Positions 18,018-29,376 of a stretch of DNA of 64,000 nt are shown here, one piece after another (positions within the stretch are counted from its first letter, which is position 1; each line of letters opens with the position of its first letter). A program made the translations under genes and the position numbers. This DNA is from Gaetbulibacter saemankumensis DSM 17032 (GTDB lineage Bacteria; Bacteroidota; Bacteroidia; Flavobacteriales; Flavobacteriaceae): positions 310,001-374,000 of the forward strand of contig NZ_AUDV01000005.1 of NCBI RefSeq assembly GCF_000425645.1. Reading direction: 5' to 3'. Below the pieces are notes generated by a model. It had not been told where the DNA came from. It worked only from the letters and a program-made list of their open reading frames with translations, and searched no databases.

Positions 18018-19448
18018 TTACTTTTTAACAAGTATTCTAAAATCATTTGGTTGCAATATTATCACATGACCCCCTAAATCTACAAACTCACTAGTAAAAT
18101 AATCTTGAAACTTTCCTTCTAATGGCATCTGTACTTCTTGACTTTCCTGAGATATATTCCCCACAAATACGACTTCATTGTTACCTTTTCTTCTCGAAAA
18201 CGCAATGAGACTTTCATTTAGACCCAGAGGTAGATAAGCGCCACCATTAAGGCCTGCAGCAAGAGCTTCGTTATTTTGCTTTAACTTACCTAATTGCTCG
18301 AGCAGGGAGAAATAGTCTCCCTTAGTTTTTGGAATGCTATCCTTTTCAAAAAACTTTAACGCATGCTCCAGGTCATACTCCTGCCCCGAGTAAATTAATG
18401 GCATACCAGGCATGGTATAGGTAAGCGCAGTAAATAGTGCCTTATTCTCAGGCATACGCTCTTTTAATGTCCCATTCCAGGAGTTTTCATCGTGATTAGT
18501 AATAAAGTGCATCACTATATCGTCAGGTTCTAAAATGGTATCTACCTTTTGCATATAATTTTGAAAATCGGAAACTTTGGCGCTTCCTTCGGCCAGCTTA
18601 TTAAATATATGATGTACCTCCCAACCATAATGCATATCAAAGGCCCGTTTTAACAGATCCGGCTGCTCTGCTTCTGCCAACATAAATACGGGCTTAATTT
18701 CTTTTAATTCTGCGGTAGCCGTTTCAAAAAAATCTACAGGTACCTGATGTGCCACATCCATGCGGTATCCATCAATATCGGCTTCGGTAATCCAATACTT
18801 TAAATCTGAAATCATTGCTTTACGCATGTCCAAATTATCATAATTTAAGTCGGCCACATCATTCCAACCATAGGGTTCTCCGGTTTTATCATCTAGGGGA
18901 TCTATAATAGTTCCATTACTATTCTGAGTATACCATTCTGGATGTTCTGTTATCCAGGGATGGTCCCAGCCCGTATGATTAGGCACCCAATCCACAATCA
19001 CATAAATACCATGTTCATGTGCCGTAGCAACCAATTGTTTAAAGTCTTCCAAGGTTCCAAATTCAGGGTTTATAGCCTTATAATCGGATACCGAATAATA
19101 ACTCCCTAAATACTTACTTCTTAAAGCATCATCTTCAATATCTGAAGTAAACTTATCGCCTGTAGCTTTGCGTTTAATTTCAGATATAGGATTAATAGGC
19201 ATAACCCAGATAATTTTAACCCCCAGTTCCTTTAAAACAGGTATGTCTTTTGTAAAGGCATCAAAAGTGCCTTCAGGTGAATACTGACGAATATTAGCCT
19301 CATAGATCACAGCTCTTTCAATAGTCTCAGTTGATACGGGTGCAATGGCAAAGGGCTGTTCCTGCTGGATTGATTCCGTCTTTTTTTGTTCTTTACATGC
19401 ATATAAAGTGATAATTGCAAGGAAAGCTAGACTTATTATATGTTTCAT
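18018..19448 (-). CDS. GH13 alpha-amylase, lipoprotein
   Basis: A 476-residue GH13 enzyme that cuts alpha-1,4-glucan or maltodextrin. The lipobox LYAC places lipid on Cys18, so it is membrane anchored. The catalytic triad is intact: nucleophile Asp231 in IDGYRMDVAH, acid/base Glu259 in FMLAEAE and Asp320 in FITNHDEN. VDWVPNHTGWDHPW is conserved region I. A small C-terminal beta domain follows. It is the last gene of the six-gene minus-strand operon, 26 bp after the upstream GH13. No starch-binding module is present. Preference for short oligosaccharides is inferred from context. Confidence 0.9.
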   Translation of the reverse strand: MKHIISLAFLAIITLYACKEQKKTESIQQEQPFAIAPVSTETIERAVIYEANIRQYSPEGTFDAFTKDIPVLKELGVKIIWVMPINPISEIKRKATGDKFTSDIEDDALRSKYLGSYYSVSDYKAINPEFGTLEDFKQLVATAHEHGIYVIVDWVPNHTGWDHPWITEHPEWYTQNSNGTIIDPLDDKTGEPYGWNDVADLNYDNLDMRKAMISDLKYWITEADIDGYRMDVAHQVPVDFFETATAELKEIKPVFMLAEAEQPDLLKRAFDMHYGWEVHHIFNKLAEGSAKVSDFQNYMQKVDTILEPDDIVMHFITNHDENSWNGTLKERMPENKALFTALTYTMPGMPLIYSGQEYDLEHALKFFEKDSIPKTKGDYFSLLEQLGKLKQNNEALAAGLNGGAYLPLGLNESLIAFSRRKGNNEVVFVGNISQESQEVQMPLEGKFQDYFTSEFVDLGGHVIILQPNDFRILVKK

Positions 19449-19474
19449 TATCTATATTTATTTGAATAAGTTCT

Positions 19475-21424
19475 TTATTGTTTGGTAGTTAAAAGGATAC
19501 TTCCACTTTCATTTAAAATTATACTATCCCCCCAAATAAAGGTTTTATTGGTTAAGATATTACGAAACTGTTTACCCTCCAAACCAAGCTCTTCAAATCG
19601 TTTTAAATTTAAAGATACTTCACTTTCATTTCTATTCATAATATGAGCCAAGACCTCATCTTTATAAATTCGAAACAACACATAGATTCCATTTTCAGGA
19701 GCAAAATGGACCGTTTCTCCTTCATGTATGGCCTTGCTAGTCTTACGATATTGTAGTACTGCCTTTAAAAACGCCTGCATCTCAAGCTGCTCTTTACTTA
19801 ATCCTGTTCCAGTAAAAGCGTTAATAGCATCACCTGCCCATCCACCTGGAAAATCAGTTCGGATTAAACCATGATCGCCGGGCTTCTCAAAATCGTTCAT
19901 GAGAATTTCTGTACCATAATAGATCTGAGGAATTCTGGGCAATACCAGTATATAACTTAAAGCCATTTTTGTATGTATCACATGGCCATTTAACCTGGTG
20001 AAAATGCGACTCATATCGTGATTATCCGGAAAGATTAAAATATCCTTAGGCGATTTATAAGCAAAATCATTAGCCAGTCCTTCATACAATTTAAACAAGC
20101 CAGACCAGGTTGATTCCATTTCATTCAGACCATTAACAATGGTTTCTTGCATAGCGAAATCCATAGATGATGGTAAATACGATTGATAACCATCCTTATT
20201 TTCGTGACCCGCCTGCCAGTACGCTATAAGCAAAGGATTTATAGACCATTCTTCGCCAACGATTGAAAAGTTTGGATATTCAGTCATTATAGCTTTAGCC
20301 CAACGACTTAAAAACGCCTTGTCCGGATAAGGATAGGTATCCTGACGAATCCCTCCCAAATGGGCTGTTTCAATCCACCATATACTATTTTGAATAAGAT
20401 AGTTTGCCATAAAAGGATTCTTCTGGTTTAAATCGGGCATAGCTGGAACAAACCAGCCTTCGGTTAAGGCAGCTTTATCTATGTTTGAAGCATATAAATC
20501 CTGATTAGCCGTGCGTCTGTGAGAAGAAACTTCAAGCGTATTATGGTTTTCGTAAGCCTCCTGCTGGTTAAGCCAGTCTTTAAAGGGTAAATCCTGCATC
20601 CACCAGTGCTTAGAGCCACAATGATTAACGACCTGATCCATAACAAGCTTCATGCCTTTTTCAGACATTTGGGTAGATAATTTAAGATAATCATCTAAGC
20701 TACCAAATCGCGGATCGATGGCGTAATAATCTGTAATGGCATAACCATGATAGGAACTATTGGGCATATCATTCGTTAAAAGCGGACAAGGCCAAATCGC
20801 GGTAAAACCCAAATCATTAATATAATCCAAATGATTTGCAATACCCTTAATATCGCCACCATGTCGCTTATAATCATGTGCTCTATCTAAATCTTGTTCC
20901 AATAACCCTTCTACGACATCATTTTCCGAATTGCCATTAGCAAATCGATCGGGGGTGATTAAATAAATGGCATCGCTACTATCGAAACCCATATAACTAT
21001 CAGCGTCTTTAGTTCTTGCTTTTAACTCATACGAATATAATAGGGACTCTTTAGTGTCCTTTTTAAACACCAGATTAAACGTACCTGCTTTGGTAGTTTC
21101 ATCCAGTTCTAAATCGATAAACAAATAATTAGGACTATCAGCCTGGTGTACCTCTTTTATAGAAACACCAGGATAAGAAATCTCGGGATTATAACTTGAA
21201 ATACCCGGATGCTTGACCAATAATTGCAACTTCGTACTTTTAAAACCCACCCACCAGTTTGGTGGTTCCACGCGCTCAATGTCGTACCGTTCAACTACTG
21301 GTGTATCTGACTGTTGATCATTATCAATACTGTTACTTTTTTGCTTACATGCTAGATTTAACTGTGCTAAAAGCACCACAGCCATAATGAGTAATTGATG
21401 ATTGTATTTTTTTTGATTACACAT
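19475..21424 (-). CDS. GH13 neopullulanase/cyclomaltodextrinase-like (SusA-type), lipoprotein
   Basis: From the ATG at 21424 the product is 649 residues; a longer in-frame start overlaps the GH97 gene. A lipobox LNLAC puts lipid on Cys26. Residues about 50-140 form the N-terminal cyclomaltodextrinase-type beta domain (VEPPNWWVGFKSTKLQLLV). The catalytic barrel shows DQVVNHCG, Asp362 in GGIRQDTYPYP, Glu391 in SIVGEEWS and Asp470 in FPDNHDMSR. Such enzymes debranch or hydrolyse cyclic and linear maltodextrins, as SusA does in the periplasm. It starts 10 bp after the GH97 stop. Confidence 0.9.
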   Translation of the reverse strand: MCNQKKYNHQLLIMAVVLLAQLNLACKQKSNSIDNDQQSDTPVVERYDIERVEPPNWWVGFKSTKLQLLVKHPGISSYNPEISYPGVSIKEVHQADSPNYLFIDLELDETTKAGTFNLVFKKDTKESLLYSYELKARTKDADSYMGFDSSDAIYLITPDRFANGNSENDVVEGLLEQDLDRAHDYKRHGGDIKGIANHLDYINDLGFTAIWPCPLLTNDMPNSSYHGYAITDYYAIDPRFGSLDDYLKLSTQMSEKGMKLVMDQVVNHCGSKHWWMQDLPFKDWLNQQEAYENHNTLEVSSHRRTANQDLYASNIDKAALTEGWFVPAMPDLNQKNPFMANYLIQNSIWWIETAHLGGIRQDTYPYPDKAFLSRWAKAIMTEYPNFSIVGEEWSINPLLIAYWQAGHENKDGYQSYLPSSMDFAMQETIVNGLNEMESTWSGLFKLYEGLANDFAYKSPKDILIFPDNHDMSRIFTRLNGHVIHTKMALSYILVLPRIPQIYYGTEILMNDFEKPGDHGLIRTDFPGGWAGDAINAFTGTGLSKEQLEMQAFLKAVLQYRKTSKAIHEGETVHFAPENGIYVLFRIYKDEVLAHIMNRNESEVSLNLKRFEELGLEGKQFRNILTNKTFIWGDSIILNESGSILLTTKQ

Positions 21425-21434
21425 ATAAACCTGT

Positions 21435-23561
<2,127 letters not shown>

Positions 23562-25871
23562 TTAGTTTAATTCCGGTTCTTTTTCAGCCTTTATTAACTG
23601 GGTTTCATTGTTTACATAAATTTGAAGTGCCTGACCCTGCAGTAATTTAAAGGTTGTTTCTGTCTGACTTACTGTAATTTTTAAAACGTGATTTCTAAAA
23701 TTCACTTTAAAGGAATATCCTTCCCATTGTGTTGGAATTTTAGGTTCGAAATGCAGTGCATTATTTTTTACCCGCATACCACCGAAACCTTCAACAATAC
23801 TCATCCAGGTTCCTGCCATAGAGGTTATATGAAGCCCCTCTTCTACCTCTTTATTATAGTCATCTAAGTCCAATCGCGAGGTTCTTAAATAGAAGGTATA
23901 AGCCTGTTCCATGCGATCAAGCTTGGCCGCTTGAATACTATGCACACAGGGAGACAGCGAACTTTCATGAACAGTGAAAGGTTCATAAAAATCGAAATGT
24001 CGCTCCAATGATTCGGTCGTAAAATGGTCTTCAAATAAGTAAAACCCTTGTAACGTATCAGCCTGTTTAATATATGGCGATCGTAATATGCGATCCCAGC
24101 TCCATTTTTGATTAATAGGACGTTGGGACTTATTTAAATCATTTACGGTAATTAATTCTTTATCTAAAAACCCATCCTGTTGAAGGTACACCTTGTGTTT
24201 TTCTGAATACGGGAAATACATATTATCTGCCACCCGCTTCCAGTCACTAATTTCTTTTGTTGAAATACGAACTTTCTCTTTAATTCTTATAAATTCCGAC
24301 GGATAATCAGCCTTCACTTTTTCAATACTTTCTATTGCATAATTAATACACCACTGTGCCAGATAATTAGTATACCAGTTGTTATTTACATTGTTTTCGT
24401 ATTCGTTTGGTCCGGTTACCCCAAGAATCACATACTGATTTTTATCTTCTGAAAACGTAGCGCGTTGCTGCCAGAATCGCGCAATTCCAATTAAAACTTC
24501 CAGTCCTTTTTCAGGGATATAACTATAGTCACCCGTATAACGATGATAATTATAAATAGCAAAGGCAATGGCCCCATTACGATGAATTTCTTCGAATGTT
24601 ATTTCCCATTCGTTATGACATTCTTCGCCATTCATAGTTACCATAGGGTATAAGGCCGCTCCATTAGTAAAACCTAGCTTCCTGGCATTTTCTATGGCTC
24701 GCTCCAAATGATTATAACGATATTCCAGAAGGTTTCTCGCTACCTTTTGGTCTTTGGTTGCCATATAAAACGGAATACAATAGGCTTCAGTATCCCAATA
24801 AGTACTTCCACCATATTTTTCACCCGTAAATCCTTTAGGTCCAATATTAAGTCTGGAATCTTTCCCTAAATAGGTTTGATTTAACTGAAATATATTGAAA
24901 CGAATACCTTGCTGTGCTTTTACATCACCGGCAATGTTGATATCGGCCATATCCCAAATATCTGCCCAGTCTTGTTTTTGTTGGTCTAATAGTCCCTCAA
25001 AACCTATAGCATTTACTTTATCTAATACCTGATTAGCCGCAGCAACCAGTTCCGTTGCCTCGTGATTTCTATCGACCGTATACCCCCCAAACTTTACAAT
25101 AGTTAAAGACTCGCCTTTAGCTACCTGTTGTTTAAAACTAAAAGAAATATAATTAGATTTTGAATCTACCTCTGGACTGTATGACTGCAATTCTCCATTC
25201 AAGTAGACTTGGGATTCCATGAAAGTACAAATATGAAAATCTGTTTTCATGGTTTTCGATTCTATAAATGCTCGGTGTAATTGCTGAGATACTTTCGTGG
25301 TATCCCAAAACTGATCATCCCAATTGGTGTCTTCATTGGTAATACCTGCATCTAAGTATGGCTGAAAAATGATTTCAGCATCTTTATTAAGAGGTGTTAC
25401 CTGATATTGAATAGCTCCAACCTCATCTAAGTGTAAACTTAAGAAGCGCTTGGTTTTCACCTCTACTTTCGTATCATTCTTTAAGGTGGCCGTAAAACTT
25501 CTGGACAGCCAACCTTCTTTCATGTTGAGTTCTCTTGTAAAATCCTCAACAGTTTTACATGAAAACAAATCTAAACGTTCCCCGTTAACAGATACTTGAA
25601 TACCTATCCAACTCGGTGCGTTTAATACCTTGGCAAAATACTCGGGGTAACCATTCTTCCACCACCCCACTCGGGTTTTATCAGGGTAATACACGCCAGC
25701 AATATAACTGCCTTGAAAGGTAGCACCTGTATAGGCTTCTTCAAAATTAGCACGTTGCCCCATGGCACCATTACCAATGCTAAATATACTTTCGGAAGAC
25801 TTCACTCTATCGGCATCGAAACCCTCCTCTACGATTGACCAGTTATTTGGTTTTATATAGTCTTGATTCAT
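23562..25871 (-). CDS. GH65 disaccharide phosphorylase (probable maltose phosphorylase)
   Basis: A 769-residue GH65 protein without signal peptide, so cytoplasmic. The N-terminal beta-sandwich opens with FDADRVKSSESIFSIGNGAMG. The (alpha/alpha)6 barrel has YGGSTYWDTEAYC (about 353-365) and NGEECHNEWEITFEEIHRNG (about 414-433), which includes the catalytic glutamate. Family members split maltose, trehalose or kojibiose with phosphate. The context of amylases, GH97 and a beta-phosphoglucomutase gene 10 bp upstream argues for maltose giving glucose and beta-glucose-1-phosphate. Trehalose phosphorylase activity cannot be ruled out from sequence alone. Confidence 0.9.
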   Translation of the reverse strand: MNQDYIKPNNWSIVEEGFDADRVKSSESIFSIGNGAMGQRANFEEAYTGATFQGSYIAGVYYPDKTRVGWWKNGYPEYFAKVLNAPSWIGIQVSVNGERLDLFSCKTVEDFTRELNMKEGWLSRSFTATLKNDTKVEVKTKRFLSLHLDEVGAIQYQVTPLNKDAEIIFQPYLDAGITNEDTNWDDQFWDTTKVSQQLHRAFIESKTMKTDFHICTFMESQVYLNGELQSYSPEVDSKSNYISFSFKQQVAKGESLTIVKFGGYTVDRNHEATELVAAANQVLDKVNAIGFEGLLDQQKQDWADIWDMADINIAGDVKAQQGIRFNIFQLNQTYLGKDSRLNIGPKGFTGEKYGGSTYWDTEAYCIPFYMATKDQKVARNLLEYRYNHLERAIENARKLGFTNGAALYPMVTMNGEECHNEWEITFEEIHRNGAIAFAIYNYHRYTGDYSYIPEKGLEVLIGIARFWQQRATFSEDKNQYVILGVTGPNEYENNVNNNWYTNYLAQWCINYAIESIEKVKADYPSEFIRIKEKVRISTKEISDWKRVADNMYFPYSEKHKVYLQQDGFLDKELITVNDLNKSQRPINQKWSWDRILRSPYIKQADTLQGFYLFEDHFTTESLERHFDFYEPFTVHESSLSPCVHSIQAAKLDRMEQAYTFYLRTSRLDLDDYNKEVEEGLHITSMAGTWMSIVEGFGGMRVKNNALHFEPKIPTQWEGYSFKVNFRNHVLKITVSQTETTFKLLQGQALQIYVNNETQLIKAEKEPELN

Positions 25872-25881
25872 TGTTTTTAAT

Positions 25882-26541
25882 TTAATTTTCTACAAGTAGA
25901 CTTTGAAAAAATTGACTTGGGAGTTCCGTTAGGTCATTAAAATTATAATCGGCCTCACTCAAAGTATTCTTATCTCCTATCCCTACAGATATCATATTGG
26001 CGGTGTTTGCTGCTTCTACACCAGCAATAGCATCCTCAAAAACCACACAATTTTCTGGTGAAAGTTGTAACTTTTGAGCTCCTATTAAGAACACTTCTGG
26101 GTCGGGTTTTGCTCTGGAAACACTATTCCCATCAACAATAGCCTTAAATCTATCTAACAGATTCACCTGTTTTAATATCAGTGCGGCATTTTTACTAGCC
26201 GACCCTAAAACGTAGTCTATTTTTAAATTATCTAAAGTATCTAGTAACTCGGTGACTCCAGGCAGTATTTCCTCCTGCCCCATTTTTGTTATGTAACTTA
26301 AATAGTGTTCATTTTTACTCTTCAAAATCTTCTGTTTCTCTCTTTCTGATAATGTTACATTACCTATTTCTAGTAAAATTTCAAGCGATTTCACACGACT
26401 AACGCCCTTCAACAATTCATTATGAGTTTCTGTAAACTGAAATCCCAGTTCGTCGGCAAGGGATTTCCAAGCCAAGAAATGATACTTAGCGGTGTCGACA
26501 ATAACCCCGTCTAAATCGAATATTACTCCTATCTTTTGCAT
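25882..26541 (-). CDS. pgmB: Beta-phosphoglucomutase
   Basis: A 219-residue HAD-superfamily protein. It has nucleophile Asp9 and acid/base Asp11 in FDLDGVIVDT, a helical cap with the KGVSRVKSLEILLE substrate loop, the SASKNAALIL region, KPDPEVFLIGAQKL and the metal-binding EDAIAGVEAA. It turns beta-glucose-1-phosphate into glucose-6-phosphate and is the standard partner of GH65 maltose phosphorylase, whose gene follows 10 bp downstream. It starts 17 bp after the transporter stop. Confidence 0.92.
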   Translation of the reverse strand: MQKIGVIFDLDGVIVDTAKYHFLAWKSLADELGFQFTETHNELLKGVSRVKSLEILLEIGNVTLSEREKQKILKSKNEHYLSYITKMGQEEILPGVTELLDTLDNLKIDYVLGSASKNAALILKQVNLLDRFKAIVDGNSVSRAKPDPEVFLIGAQKLQLSPENCVVFEDAIAGVEAANTANMISVGIGDKNTLSEADYNFNDLTELPSQFFQSLLVEN

Positions 26542-26558
26542 TATAATTTTAAATACTA

Positions 26559-27917
26559 TTATTGAATTATATCGTCGACATCCTTTACTTTAAAAACTAA
26601 AGTTGCCGCTATTAAAAAACTTACCCCACTAACCATTAATGCAAATATGGCCTGATTACCATAGGCATACTTAACAAGGGGACCACCTATTAAAGCATTA
26701 ATAATTTGGGGTATTACTATGAAGAAATTGAAGATACCCATGTAAACGCCCATTTTTTTTGGTGAAATGGATCCAGCTAAAATAGCGTAGGGCATGGCAA
26801 GAATACTTGCCCAGGCTATACCAACCCCAATCATGGAAATGATAAGCCAATTTTTACCGGGCAAAATATAAATGGAGAGTAAGCCCAGACCTCCTATAAT
26901 TAAGGAAAGGGCATGTGTTTTCTTTCTACCAATCTGTTTTGCTATGTAAGGTAAGGCGAACGCATATAGTGCTGAAACTAAATTGTAAACACCAAATAAA
27001 ACACCCACCCAATCGCCAGCTTCCTGATATCTTAAACTACTACTATCGGAAATTGGTAAATAAAATGTATGCTGTGCTATAGCGGGTGTTGTAAACACCC
27101 ACATACCGAAAAGTCCAAACCAAGAAAAAAACTGCACCCAGCTTAACTGGCGCATGGTTTCAGGCATTTTCTTAAAATCTTCAAAAACATCTAACAGACT
27201 AGACTCCTTTTTTTCACTTTCTGAAACCACCGTTTCGGCATGCAAACTCTCATCTTCAAATTGTGCCAACTCCTCAGGAGAATACTCTTTGGTAGTTAAA
27301 ACCGTTACTAAAATGGATATTATTAATACAGCCGCACCTATAATAAAGGAGAGAATTAAATGGGTTGGTACGGCTCCATTAAGAGCTTCATTCGATACGC
27401 CAAACCAATTAGACAATGCATAAGGCAACCAGGATCCTATTACGGCCCCGAACCCTATTAAGGCGGTTTGCACACTAAAACCTAAGGTACGCTGATCGGT
27501 TCTTAAATTATCACCAACTAAGGCTCGAAAAGGTTCCATTGCAATATTTATGGAAGCATCCATAATCATGAGCATGCCTGCGCCTACCCAAAGGGCTGGC
27601 ATAAAAGCAATGAATAAATCGGCTTGAGGGAGTAATACCAATCCTACAGCAGCCAATATGGCTCCAATAAGAAAATAAGGCTTTCTTCGTCCAAATTTAC
27701 CCCATGTTTTATCACTGTAATGACCAATAATAGGCTGTACAATTAACCCCATTAAAGGAGCAATTATCCAAAACCATGATAACTCATGTACATCGGCACC
27801 AAAAATTTGAAGTATCCTACTGGCGTTGGCATTTTGAAGGGCGAAACCCATCTGGATTCCTAAAAATCCGAAACTCATGTTCCAAATTTCTAAGAAACTT
27901 AACTTACGCTTTTCCAT
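26559..27917 (-). CDS. MFS maltose/oligosaccharide:H+ symporter (SLC45-like)
   Basis: A 452-residue, twelve-helix transporter. The start EIWNMSFGFLGIQMGFALQN and the loop GHYSDKTWGKFGRRKPYFLIG match the SLC45/sucrose-maltose branch of MFS that is usually found in flavobacterial alpha-glucan loci. It would carry maltose or short maltodextrins from periplasm to cytoplasm for phosphorolysis by GH65. It is the first gene of the minus-strand operon. Its leader holds a -7 box (28012-28019), a 17-bp motif shared with the susC leader and two overlapping hairpins. Exact sugar specificity is inferred. Confidence 0.88.
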   Translation of the reverse strand: MEKRKLSFLEIWNMSFGFLGIQMGFALQNANASRILQIFGADVHELSWFWIIAPLMGLIVQPIIGHYSDKTWGKFGRRKPYFLIGAILAAVGLVLLPQADLFIAFMPALWVGAGMLMIMDASINIAMEPFRALVGDNLRTDQRTLGFSVQTALIGFGAVIGSWLPYALSNWFGVSNEALNGAVPTHLILSFIIGAAVLIISILVTVLTTKEYSPEELAQFEDESLHAETVVSESEKKESSLLDVFEDFKKMPETMRQLSWVQFFSWFGLFGMWVFTTPAIAQHTFYLPISDSSSLRYQEAGDWVGVLFGVYNLVSALYAFALPYIAKQIGRKKTHALSLIIGGLGLLSIYILPGKNWLIISMIGVGIAWASILAMPYAILAGSISPKKMGVYMGIFNFFIVIPQIINALIGGPLVKYAYGNQAIFALMVSGVSFLIAATLVFKVKDVDDIIQ

Positions 27918-27918
27918 T

Positions 27919-27971
27919 AAATAGTATGTTTACATTAATACTATTTGATAAGCGAATATTTACTTATCAAA
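27919..27971 (-). promoter_or_regulatory. Two overlapping hairpins in the transporter leader
   Basis: Stem 1 pairs AAATAGTAT (27919-27927) with ATACTATTT (27938-27946). Stem 2 pairs TTTGATAAG (27944-27952) with CTTATCAAA (27963-27971). They share three bases and so compete at the edge. Stem 1 ends 2 bases from the start codon of the operon's first gene, where folding could hide the start. Confidence 0.5.
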
Positions 27972-27979
27972 ACTTACGT

Positions 27980-28019
27980 GAGAAGTGAAAATATAAGTTT
28001 TGATTTGGATACAAATATA
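27980..28019 (-). promoter_or_regulatory. Predicted promoter of the alpha-glucan catabolic operon
   Basis: On the minus strand, TATATTTG (28012-28019) fits the Bacteroidota -7 consensus TAnnTTTG. A clear -33 TTTG is not seen. Just downstream lies the reverse complement of GAGAAGTGAAAATATAA (27980-27996), a 17-bp sequence found exactly once more at 29324-29340 in the susC leader. Confidence 0.5.
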
Positions 28020-28050
28020 GGAAAGATTTTTATTTATCCTAAAAAAAATA

Positions 28051-29127
28051 CTATTTAGTAGATTCTCTTTCAATAATTTCGGTTTCAATAACCACCTTTA
28101 TATAATCAGATTTCACATCATTATTTACTATGTATTGATCATATTCGGTATTATCGGCTTCCAGTCTATCTATTAACAAATTAGCGGCTTGCTCACCCAT
28201 CTTTTGCCCATGTTGACTCACCGTTGTTAAGCTAGGTGTAGCGTGTTTAGACAGTACACCATCAGTAAATCCGATAACCTGAATATCCTCTGGAATACTT
28301 AAACCTAACTTTCTTGCTACTTTCATGGCAGATACCGCATATAATTCATTAACCGCAAAAACACCATCAATATGACTATTAGCCTTAAAAAATTGTGCAA
28401 TCTCAGTTTCAAGAATCTCTAAATGATTCTCGACATCTAAGCTATCATCAATCTTTAAAATTAAATTCGACTGGGGCTCTAGTTTATTGTTTTCCAAAGC
28501 TTCCAAATACCCTTCGGTTCTTAATCGTCCTACGCTTACATAATCCATTGTAGTAATTAAGGCTATATTTTTACATCCCTTTTCTACCAGCTTGTTAACA
28601 GCTTTTACCGCACCGTTAAAATCGTCGACAATAACCTTATCGCAATTCACCTCATTAACCACTCGATCAAACATCACAATGGGCATGCCTTGATTTATAG
28701 TAGCTTTAAAATGATGGTAATCTTGTTTTAACAAGGTTTCCTTTGAAATAGACAATATAAACCCATCAATGCTTCCATTAGCCAGCATTTCCATATTAAT
28801 AATTTCCTTGGAAAAGGATTCATTAGAGAGTCCGACAATAACATTGTACCCACGCCTGTTCGCTATGAGCTCGATACCTCTAATAACCGTTGAGAAAAAG
28901 TGATGTACAATTTCAGGAATTAAAATACCAATGGTTTTGGTTTTTCTGTTTTTTAAACTAAGCGCGATATTATTAGGCTTATAATTGTATAAGTTTGCAA
29001 AGGCTTGAATTTTCTGTGTGGTCTCTTCACTAATTTCCTTGCTACCACTTAACGCTTTGGAAACCGTTGATATGGAGACATCTAATTCTCGCGCAATCTG
29101 TTTTAAAGTGATCTTTTTTTTCATCAT
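28051..29127 (-). CDS. LacI-family regulator of the alpha-glucan locus (MalR-like)
   Basis: A 358-residue LacI-type repressor. Its N-terminal helix-turn-helix is ITLKQIARELDVSISTVSKAL, then the hinge helix NYKPNNIALSLKNRKTKTIG and a periplasmic-binding-like ligand domain (about 63-350) ending near TTVSQHGQKMGEQAANLLIDR. It lies between the two alpha-glucan operons and is divergent from susC. A perfect palindrome with central CG (29251-29264) in the divergent gap suits this family's recognition half-sites. A flavobacterial starch locus under LacI control is consistent with the absence of a SusR-type sensor in the window. Direct control is inferred. Confidence 0.9.
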   Translation of the reverse strand: MMKKKITLKQIARELDVSISTVSKALSGSKEISEETTQKIQAFANLYNYKPNNIALSLKNRKTKTIGILIPEIVHHFFSTVIRGIELIANRRGYNVIVGLSNESFSKEIINMEMLANGSIDGFILSISKETLLKQDYHHFKATINQGMPIVMFDRVVNEVNCDKVIVDDFNGAVKAVNKLVEKGCKNIALITTMDYVSVGRLRTEGYLEALENNKLEPQSNLILKIDDSLDVENHLEILETEIAQFFKANSHIDGVFAVNELYAVSAMKVARKLGLSIPEDIQVIGFTDGVLSKHATPSLTTVSQHGQKMGEQAANLLIDRLEADNTEYDQYIVNNDVKSDYIKVVIETEIIERESTK

Positions 29128-29182
29128 GTTATTTCGGAGCTATATTCCGACTATTTAAATATGGTCATATAAAGATATCATA

Positions 29183-29200
29183 TTATTTGAAATCAAATAA
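29183..29200. promoter_or_regulatory. Inverted repeat upstream of the LacI gene
   Basis: TTATTTGA-AA-TCAAATAA is a perfect 8-bp inverted repeat with a 2-bp spacer, 56 bp before the regulator's start codon. It could be a second protein-binding site or part of the regulator promoter. AT-rich background makes chance occurrence possible. Confidence 0.35.
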
Positions 29201-29250
29201 CGGTTATGTAATTATGAATTTTTACCTCCAAAACTGAAAAGTTATCAACA

Positions 29251-29264
29251 CGAAAACGTTTTCG
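29251..29264. promoter_or_regulatory. Likely LacI-type operator
   Basis: CGAAAACGTTTTCG is a perfect 14-bp palindrome with a central CG step, the hallmark of LacI/CcpA-family operators. It lies about 60 bp upstream of the susC transcription start region and in the gap shared with the regulator, so it can control both directions. Confidence 0.7.
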
Positions 29265-29311
29265 CTAAATATTTCGTAATTCAAAAGCATTAATTTTAAG
29301 AATCAATTATT

Positions 29312-29340
29312 TAGATTTGAATCGAGAAGTGAAAATATAA
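29312..29340 (+). promoter_or_regulatory. Predicted susC promoter and shared 17-bp leader motif
   Basis: TAGATTTG (29312-29319) fits the Bacteroidota -7 box; the -33 region lacks a good TTTG. Five bases later GAGAAGTGAAAATATAA (29324-29340) repeats exactly the sequence at 27980-27996. The susC ATG follows at 29377, giving a leader of about 50 nt. Confidence 0.55.
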
Positions 29341-29376
29341 CTAAACTAAAACCAAGATTTTAACAAAAATTAATGT

